Part shown: in pieces, positions 59,201 to 64,000 of the stretch
Numbering within the stretch: position 1 is the stretch's first letter
Layout: each line of letters opens with the position of its first letter
Source: a virus
Direction: 5' to 3' (one strand)
Virus record (IMG/VR): IMGVR_UViG_3300017730_000001
Location: 50,387 to 114,386 of that record
DNA length: 64,000 nt
Translations under genes and position numbers: made by a program
Notes under the pieces: generated by a model
Database searches by the model: none
Seen by the model: only the letters and a program-made list of their open reading frames with translations
What the model was told of the DNA's origin: nothing

Positions 59201-60270
59201 GGAGAGACTTGCATAACAAATTGACTCTCATCTCCACCTTGATACGCTTCATAGAATCCTCTATTGAATCCGTCTAGTAAATGTTCTCTAAATGAATGTG
59301 TGAATTGTCGTATTACAAAATCACCATTCGCATCAAATGTTCTTTGTGCAAGTGTGTTTTCTATATGATTGTATACTGGTCTTTTTACTTCTAATTCTAT
59401 AACACCATTACTAACTCTTCCCAACTCTACAAAGTTTGTATCTGTTGTAGCAGTTAGTGCGAACTTAGCAAGTGTTAATGTGAACTTAAGTCTATCTGCA
59501 CCAGCAGCGTTTTCATTTGTTGTTCCTTGTGAATTGTCTAGTAGAGTTGTATCAGTACCAGAACCAACAAGTTCTTCTACAATGTCTAGACCAATTCTAT
59601 AAGAAGGTTTACCATTATACTTTTCTAATACAATTGTTTGTGCATCTACTTTGACGAAGTATCCTCTTAAGAATACAACACCCTCATTTATACTTGCAAT
59701 AGATGAACGGCCGACTGGTGAAAGACCAAGTGCAGCTACTTTGAATTCATTGTTATTTGATGCAGTGGTTATTGCACCAGCGGCACTAACATTAACTTCA
59801 CTTATCTCTTCAGAAGGACTAAATCTTTCTGAAGGATTTGTTGTTGCAGTTTCGTCTGTACCATGTTGTAAATATCTTACAATAATAGTTGCTAAATCTG
59901 TTCCTGTAGATGCAACTGTTTTTACTATCTCTGCAACGACTCCAGTTGTCTCTCCTTGAATTAGTTTACCTGTGAAACCACTTAGATATGTAGCGACATC
60001 AGCTGTTCCAGTAGAGTTAGGATTAGTTGCCTCGACTTTAACATATTCGACATCCATATCGATGTCTGTCTCTGCACCATTGACAATCGAACCCTCTTTG
60101 AACATGTGACTACCAAATTTTTGTATTTGGTTTTGTAAGATTGATTGTGACTGAGTTAGTTCTCTTGCCTGTAGGGGTCTACCTGCTCTGAAGAGTACTT
60201 TGTGATAATTGTTATCCTCATTGTAGTCATCGTAGTATGGTGATATATTTAAGTCTGTTTTTTCTGACAT
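53284..60270 (-). CDS. giant DUF4815 tail/baseplate protein, 2328 residues
   Basis: The N-terminus (NISPYYDDYNEDNNYHKVLF, then RAGRPLQARELTQSQSILQN, then QIQKFGSHMFKEGSIVNGAE) is the DUF4815 start found in tail proteins of marine T4-like phages. A proline-rich linker with PPPP and VPVP runs lies at about residues 1610-1687, between a structured N-terminal two-thirds and a C-terminal part with a jelly-roll look (QDPLAESFMVESDGGMFLTS, then IDVFFKSKATSLPVSVEIRN). Position next to the gp8-like gene suggests a baseplate-to-fibre connector, in the role of T4 gp9/gp10. Shine-Dalgarno AAGAAG. Confidence 0.85.
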   Translation of the reverse strand: MSEKTDLNISPYYDDYNEDNNYHKVLFRAGRPLQARELTQSQSILQNQIQKFGSHMFKEGSIVNGAETDIDMDVEYVKVEATNPNSTGTADVATYLSGFTGKLIQGETTGVVAEIVKTVASTGTDLATIIVRYLQHGTDETATTNPSERFSPSEEISEVNVSAAGAITTASNNNEFKVAALGLSPVGRSSIASINEGVVFLRGYFVKVDAQTIVLEKYNGKPSYRIGLDIVEELVGSGTDTTLLDNSQGTTNENAAGADRLKFTLTLAKFALTATTDTNFVELGRVSNGVIELEVKRPVYNHIENTLAQRTFDANGDFVIRQFTHSFREHLLDGFNRGFYEAYQGGDESQFVMQVSPGKAYVKGYSIDKTGTTNLTLNKARTTEALTNANTPARLGNKLRIKDSHGQPEFGDSTNTESYKAIQLFDKATATPGTLNAYAGTGSTTTVGHIGFARVRNIDEHSTAFENLYLFDIKMFTMLSTTVATNNFKVGDKVTGSASGAVGIVAYADTTNNHIMVHDVVGTFKTTDTLSLKGQGTCGTIIVNAGSFVSTTPYIITELGNTTQAQWNTAAGTSGQTYAVGSTFTAAAAGTGTGKVKVDFSITAVRSFQVEDARSVGQTKSSETTGTQNFTANIALDNDKVISGLTTITSTALTGVGTDFLTELRKGDIVLDGNGAEQLIASVTDNSNATLVAAGTNIKQVGLLRRRAKLYNQDQSSTVFAFPRDHVSKSTPTEITVKYQKEFEVGTSGEITLTKEANESFEPKNNDNYQFAIVKEATGSPTRANGVVLGGDDVSSVNTSSGEVVLGAAADDGAIVRATYTVSVTNPTSKSKNLREFRALRFTKNDAHADNPFYGTAYDHKELSLGVSDVYKIRGIFEAVPGTDTSGVATPPNAVITLTSGTSTTGNIIKGATTGVRAKLMKFTDTQTCYFYYLGTEKFTAGETVVDETTGGIATITSLGVQSPEITNRYSLDNGQRDGYYDHAKLILKQGQTTPNNQITVLFDMFVGGSGDFYDVNSYTNSISYKDIPNFSPNKVDLGGFEPDGQFELADAVDFRPSVGQLFGNADLVSQSYVFNIASILDVSDYSSGDGTGHLISPFAYEARSFESSRDNLLGVSTADITTAHSSYSRCPLPTSMIKSNIEFYVPRIDKVFLHRSGKFEVAQGNPTLTPQRPNSIDDSLEMFELFIPAFTRNVKQIQVKTKDYRRFTMGDIGKINQRVTNLERITALSLLEKDTQTKQILDAQGFDRFKSGFLVDNFRGHKIGDVSHPDYHVGIDTKLGQLRPESVSNFFDIELNASGSTGYQQTGDLITLPYSQVSYVNQDKASRHVNVNPYHVFAFIGNVKLTPGSDIWNDTEQLPEVRINREVNFDAVLAENQNSLGTIWNNWQTTWVGEPTVVSSSVDAAVPGNWSGDPAQGGEWVQGTIITTEITETPEIQSRQGVNTSVVEDFVETRNDRVVSVSVIPFIRSREITAVGTNLKPNTKHFVYFDGIRVDGYVTPSSADFSQDGTTNKGVGIKTNGNGKVECKFLIPNDNFQRFPTGQRELKITSQSSNQSNPDSMGAEIYQAQGLLNSSQTEIVSTRNGRVVTERLSGERTITRRGERLNVTGDGSLPPPPPPIAPPPPIPPTPPPMPPTPVYVPVPNPVPVPVPVPVPVPVPVPVPTPPVPVPVPPPVPLPPRFPPADLMVLPREDRRIFDFDIPAEPRGWQDPLAESFMVESDGGMFLTSIDVFFKSKATSLPVSVEIRNMINGYPGQTTIPFSIVTKNPDEVNTSDDGSSATTFTFESPVYLEDKHEYCFVVYTNSTDYECFISRMGETDLITGQTISGQPYAGSLFMSQNASTWTAEQTDDLKFNMRVAKFNTTTAANIVFNNAHLPPKKLQNNSIETFSNQSFFRVYSYSHGMYDNQSNVVIYGVEGDKKNGVLTVAGSTTGTPTAGTYNNSGANWDSTGYTYSGTGTGLKIDTITVNSGNQISSVTIKDPGVGYTANESITINNYDGSNNATITLSSVGDTLGGFPVDSINKVFSSINNYGIDSFACTPDLSSYHLSYTNAVESTIAGGDQAYATTNMYYDVLHTMIPSLTYKDTTLLSSVRRTGTNSPEDNNLDSTFTLRSKNEFITLNDNNYFERPSIIASSINESEEQTGGTNNKSFECRLQFTSANQNLSPVIDIGTIGCLGIMNRINNIDSANDLPGGSTGSMIHVPSTDPDGDNNAMVYITRKVNLKNPATTLKVIADNYRPPESDLKFMFKILKNDETTPIDDLGFEYFNTNGDPDVVTEKDARNFKEYEYTAEGLPEFTGFVVKIVGQSSNTSIVPLVTALRCIALA
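55205..55440. repeat. low-complexity Pro/Val-coding tract
   Basis: GGTACAGGC- and GGTGGT-like short repeats on the plus strand code, on the minus strand, for the VPVP and PPPP linker of the giant tail protein. GC content is clearly above that of its surroundings. Confidence 0.8.
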
Positions 60271-60304
60271 AGTTTAATCTTCTTTAAATTTAAGAATGTA
60301 AAAA

Positions 60305-60323
60305 GGGGGAGTTAAACTCCCTA
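60305..60323 (-). terminator. weak terminator after the gp8-like gene
   Basis: Minus strand GGGAG-TTTAA-CTCCC followed by CCTTTTT, between the gp8-like gene and the giant tail gene. A five-pair stem only, so partial read-through into the next gene is likely. Confidence 0.55.
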
Positions 60324-60325
60324 TA

Positions 60326-61828
60326 TTACATTTCAATAATTAGTTTAATATCTTCAATTTGGTCAGCGGCTCTTGAAACTGCGCCTCTATTTTCAACATA
60401 GAGAATTTGACCTGTAAATCTTTGCATTTCTGGATGAGCAGAAGAGACACCAGATGCGGTAACATCAGCAACTTTTGTGCCAGCTTTATAGACTTCATCA
60501 TCATTTGCAAATGCGATATATTCGCCACCTGAATTAGCAACAGGTAAGGTTTTTAGAGTATTACTTGTCTTAGATACAACTCTTACTTTAGCAGTGGTTG
60601 CTGATTCAGATGAAGCATCTGTAAGTAAGTCATCAACATTAATTGAAGAAGCATTATCAACTGTCAACATATTTGTTGCAGTCATTGTTGCATCTCCAGA
60701 AACAGCACCAGATGATGCTTTTACTGGATTCTTAATAAGACCAATTCTTCTGAAGTCATTGTCTGTTGGGAAATCACTAAACCCACCATCAAGACCTTCA
60801 CCAAACTCTAATCTAGAGTTTACGATTGCATAGTTACCACCCATTTCTTCGATAGGGTTAGCACCATGACCATTAATTGGCGACATTATAATATGAACTG
60901 TAGCACCTGAACCACCTGCAATACCTGAAACATTGGAGTCTAATGTAGGTAATGATGCTCTTTTATAACCTGTTCCCCAATAACTAGTACCAGAACGATG
61001 ATATGCTTGTTTTAAATTACCTGAAACGAAACTTAAAGTGACTTCTGCACCAGAACCATCTCCCTGTACAGGAACATTAACTGTAAATGTATTTGATGAA
61101 CCACTTGTGTAACCAGAACCGGCAGCGGTTACGACATAATGATAAACTGCGCCGTCTACGGCAGCGTTTTCAACATCCCATTGAGCAGAACCATCATCAT
61201 CAGCAGTTGAACCAAACCCACCATTTGTACCAGAACCTACTACAGCAGATTTAGCACCAAGTGATTTTACTGGTATAAAGTCGTTAGTGACAAACTTAAT
61301 AACATCTGAAGCGGTAACTGAGTACATAAATTTCCACATATATCCTAAAGATGCATTTGCATCTGCGGTCACTTCAGGAACTGTTGTTGAAATAGTTATT
61401 GGTTTAACTGTAGAATTTATAGTTGCACCATTTGAATCAACACCTGTTCTTAAACATTTGTATACTTTAAATTCGTCTGTAATTACATAACCTCTTCCAT
61501 CGAAGAAGTTAGATACATTTGTGACATTGGTTGTATTGGAAGCAGAATAGTTATCTCTGTATTCATCATACTTAGTACCATCTGTCCAATTATATCTTAC
61601 CAATCCATGTGAGATATCAGTTGAAGCGACTGCCTTTAGGGCAATCATGTCTTCATATACACCGATTTCTTCTGATTCTGAGTTTGCAGGAGGAGGTGGT
61701 TGTGTGTCATCTGCCCATGCATGTGAACGACCAATAAAGACATAGTTCTTTTGACCACTCTCTGAGAAGTCTTCAATGAACTGCCTTGCATTGTGCGTTC
61801 TAAATTTTTCTGTGATTATTGCTGCCAT
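60326..61828 (-). CDS. 8: baseplate wedge protein gp8-like
   Basis: 500 residues. It starts MAAIITEKFRTHNARQFIED, then FSESGQKNYVFIGRSHAW, and continues DGRGYVITDEFKVYKCLRTG and SLGYMWKFMYSVTASDVIKF. This pattern is what marine T4-like phages carry as gp8-type baseplate wedge protein. T4 gp8 itself is shorter (334), so the extra residues are probably inserted loops (Gly/Ser-rich about residues 200-330). It follows a late promoter and precedes the DUF4815 protein. The family is probable; the exact number is an inference from order. Confidence 0.65.
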   Translation of the reverse strand: MAAIITEKFRTHNARQFIEDFSESGQKNYVFIGRSHAWADDTQPPPPANSESEEIGVYEDMIALKAVASTDISHGLVRYNWTDGTKYDEYRDNYSASNTTNVTNVSNFFDGRGYVITDEFKVYKCLRTGVDSNGATINSTVKPITISTTVPEVTADANASLGYMWKFMYSVTASDVIKFVTNDFIPVKSLGAKSAVVGSGTNGGFGSTADDDGSAQWDVENAAVDGAVYHYVVTAAGSGYTSGSSNTFTVNVPVQGDGSGAEVTLSFVSGNLKQAYHRSGTSYWGTGYKRASLPTLDSNVSGIAGGSGATVHIIMSPINGHGANPIEEMGGNYAIVNSRLEFGEGLDGGFSDFPTDNDFRRIGLIKNPVKASSGAVSGDATMTATNMLTVDNASSINVDDLLTDASSESATTAKVRVVSKTSNTLKTLPVANSGGEYIAFANDDEVYKAGTKVADVTASGVSSAHPEMQRFTGQILYVENRGAVSRAADQIEDIKLIIEM

Positions 61829-61869
61829 TTTCTTTATAACTCCAAGTTATTTTTTATAATTCGTTCTAT

Positions 61870-61877
61870 TATTTATA
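61870..61877 (-). promoter_or_regulatory. late promoter TATAAATA for the gp8-like gene
   Basis: A perfect late box overlapping the stop of the large upstream gene; the 41-base leader contains Shine-Dalgarno TTGGAG. Confidence 0.75.
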
Positions 61878-64000
61878 ACAATGCCAAGGCACTATTTGTA
61901 ATATTTGATGAATTAACATAGGAACTAAATGCAATATTAGTTCTTCTTCTCTGTTTTTTATCTATCTCTTCGACATATAAAAGACCTGTCAGGTCACTCA
62001 TCTGTTTAATTGTTAGTCCGTCTTTTTCAGAATCTTCTGAAAGTAGACCACTTATGCCATCTTCTAATAAGATTTTGTCTTCTTCATTTGCACTAGAAGT
62101 CTCATCTAAGATATAATGAGATATCTTATAACAATTTTGGAATGCAATCTTATTTAGGGTTTTTAAAGTCGGACCAATTGGAATGAATGTATGTACCTCT
62201 TCGCCTGACTCTTCATCTACTATAGGAACACCATCTTCAAATACTATTCTAGAATTGTCTTCCATATACATGTAAGAATTGTCTAGTTCAATTGACCTTT
62301 CAGTCACAAAATACTCTCTAGTCTCAGGTACAGTTTCATCTTCTAGTAAGAAACTACCTGAACCATCTTCCATTAAAATCTTTTCACCATATAAGTCTCT
62401 ATCGAATGGATCGAATCTTACATAGTTTAAAGGTTCTTCGTTTAAAATCTTTGTGCCGTCTTCATGTATTAATACTTCTTCTGACGGATGCCAGAACTGA
62501 AATACTTTACCAGAGTCAGCAGGTCTTATCGCAACATTACCGTATTCACTTGTCAATGGAACATTTGAATTATTCACATAGTAATCGTGGTCGGCAGTGT
62601 CGAGATTTAATACAGTCACAGCGCCATCTCTTCTTGGAGATTTTTGTATGAATGTATTGAATTCTGTTATTGTTGGTCTTCTAATTGATGATACAGTACT
62701 TGGGTCATTATCTATTTTAGTATCTAATGCACTTGTTATAAACTCTTTTCTGTTTAGAATGTTTAAATGACCTGCACCCTTGTGTTTATCTGTTGATATG
62801 TTTGTACCTGATGCCTCACGATATTGAAGTATCATGTCTTGATTTTCTACTTCAGCAGAAGTTGTATGGAACAACATGAGAGTTTCTTTACTTAGATGTG
62901 CTACATTGTCTCTGGAGTCTTCATTTTCTAACAGATGACCGTCTTCAGTTAAAACTCTAACTGATTTATCTCTAGTAGATTCTTCGAACAACATATTGTC
63001 TGTTGGGTATGCCTGAATGACAATTGTGGGAACAAACTCTGTAGAAATAATTCCCATTTTGTTCTGTTCATTAACATCAAATGGTATTTCTTTAACACCA
63101 TCTAATGATGAACCTAGAAGTTGAGACTTGAGTGCAACCTCACCAAAGAATAAGTGACCTGATGGATGAACTAAGTCTTTAACTATAGAACGATACTTAT
63201 TGATTGACTCACCAACTTTAATAACATAAGAGTGAGACTGATAGAATTTACTATCTTGTATGTTTGCAACTTTAGAAGATAGATAACCTTTGTCACTTAA
63301 GAAACCATCGTTTATTAAACCTTCACCAGCAACTTTACCTCTTGCAGTATATGGGTCATTCTTAAGAATTAAGAAACTATCTGAACCCTCATAAGTTACC
63401 TTTTCATCATTGATGAACATACCCTTTAAGTTTTTATACTTGAGTATTTGTCTGATTGTATCGTAATTTTGAACTGTTGCAGTAGCACCAGAAATTACAC
63501 CAGTAATTGTTATGCCTTTGTTTAGATTACCTGATGGTGTAGTTATCAACATATTATGGAAAGATGTTGCTTCGTCTAATACTGCATCTGAATCAAACTT
63601 ACTACCTTGGTCTAGTAAAGTTACCTTCTCAATACCACCAATCCTAGATGACCATGCGAAGAACTTAGCACCTGTACCATCTGATACCTTGGCACTACTA
63701 CAAACTTTAGTTGTAGAAGAATTTCCCCCTACTATGTTTTCGCCATCTTGGAAAACACCAGTATCAGTACTGAATCTTTTAATTACGATTCTGTTCTTTT
63801 TCGGTTCTAGTCTTAAAATTGTACCTGTAGCGTTTGAAGTAGAACCTGTAATAGTTTCACCCTTTTGGAATCCTGTTGTATCTTTAAAGTATAGATAACC
63901 ACCTGGGAATGCTTGAGGCAGTGTTTCATATCCTGCACCACCACTTGTTATTTCGACTCGTCTTACTCTTTGGTCTGTTGATACAATTGAACCACCATCA
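61873..64000 (-). CDS. large virion structural protein, 5' end cut by window edge
   Basis: The frame is open from 64000 to the stop at 61873, about 708 residues of C-terminal part; the ATG at 63552 is internal, since in-frame coding (GGSIVSTDQRVRRVEITSGG, then FFAWSSRIGGIEKVTLLDQG) continues upstream of it. A short acidic hairpin motif with EDG recurs five times (LTEDGHLLENED, LIHEDGTKILNEE, LMEDGSGSFLLEDE, VFEDGVPIVDEE, LLEDGISGLLSED). It precedes the gp8-like gene, where a gp7-like baseplate protein is expected, but I cannot confirm that. Confidence 0.7.
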   Translation of the reverse strand, partial: DGGSIVSTDQRVRRVEITSGGAGYETLPQAFPGGYLYFKDTTGFQKGETITGSTSNATGTILRLEPKKNRIVIKRFSTDTGVFQDGENIVGGNSSTTKVCSSAKVSDGTGAKFFAWSSRIGGIEKVTLLDQGSKFDSDAVLDEATSFHNMLITTPSGNLNKGITITGVISGATATVQNYDTIRQILKYKNLKGMFINDEKVTYEGSDSFLILKNDPYTARGKVAGEGLINDGFLSDKGYLSSKVANIQDSKFYQSHSYVIKVGESINKYRSIVKDLVHPSGHLFFGEVALKSQLLGSSLDGVKEIPFDVNEQNKMGIISTEFVPTIVIQAYPTDNMLFEESTRDKSVRVLTEDGHLLENEDSRDNVAHLSKETLMLFHTTSAEVENQDMILQYREASGTNISTDKHKGAGHLNILNRKEFITSALDTKIDNDPSTVSSIRRPTITEFNTFIQKSPRRDGAVTVLNLDTADHDYYVNNSNVPLTSEYGNVAIRPADSGKVFQFWHPSEEVLIHEDGTKILNEEPLNYVRFDPFDRDLYGEKILMEDGSGSFLLEDETVPETREYFVTERSIELDNSYMYMEDNSRIVFEDGVPIVDEESGEEVHTFIPIGPTLKTLNKIAFQNCYKISHYILDETSSANEEDKILLEDGISGLLSEDSEKDGLTIKQMSDLTGLLYVEEIDKKQRRRTNIAFSSYVNSSNITNSALALL

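Noticed and set aside
63552-64000. ATG at 63552 as the start of the right-edge gene
   Set aside because: The frame continues open upstream to the window end with convincing structural-protein sequence, so the gene is truncated.

Overview
The window is a 64 kb piece of the genome of a T4-like myovirus, AT-rich and of marine type. Every gene I can support is on the minus strand, so the biological reading direction runs from position 64000 down to 1. The T4 core set is unmistakable: RegA, clamp loader gp62/gp44, clamp gp45, gp46/gp47, late sigma gp55, UvsW, UvsY, and the head-neck-tail series gp23, 22, 21, 20, 19, 18, 17, 16, 15, 14 and 13. The gene order, the CobS/CobT-like pair, the phage peptide deformylase, a DUF3310 protein, many 2-oxoglutarate (2OG) oxygenases, a DUF4815 tail protein and a curli CsgF homologue resemble T4-like phages of marine bacteria (cyanophages and SAR11-type pelagiphages). 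The host cannot be fixed from the sequence; no photosynthesis gene is present.

Layout in transcription order. 64000-53076: baseplate and tail proteins (a truncated large structural protein, a gp8-like protein, a 2328-residue DUF4815 protein). 53083-36766: fibre-like and accessory virion proteins, including four genes made largely of eight-residue proline-ended repeats, one of which is followed in another frame by a Hint (hedgehog/intein) domain behind eight glycines. 36728-32088: a glycosyltransferase fusion, two 2OG oxygenases and unknowns. 32049-18829: neck, terminase, tail sheath, tail tube, portal, prohead and capsid genes. 18708-13501: small virion proteins, UvsY, a 2OG oxygenase, UvsW, four very small membrane-protein genes and gp55. 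13504-3297: recombination nuclease gp47/gp46, deformylase, another 2OG oxygenase, the CobT/CobS-like module, clamp and clamp loader. 3203-1: small proteins, gp62, RegA and a late unit ending in csgF, cut by the window edge.

Control. Late promoters of the T4 type (TATAAATA, CATAAATA or ACTAAATA) occur throughout, matching the phage's own gp55. In seven cases the box ends exactly five bases before the ATG, which predicts leaderless late messages. Three early sigma70-type promoters with nearly identical sequence serve the CobS/CobT region. Several units are separated by a hairpin terminator followed within tens of bases by a new late promoter.

The most unusual item is the repeat-plus-Hint system at 38273-40376 and its three repeat-protein relatives. 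Next are the leaderless late-promoter arrangement and the virus-encoded CsgF with two membrane/coiled-coil partners.
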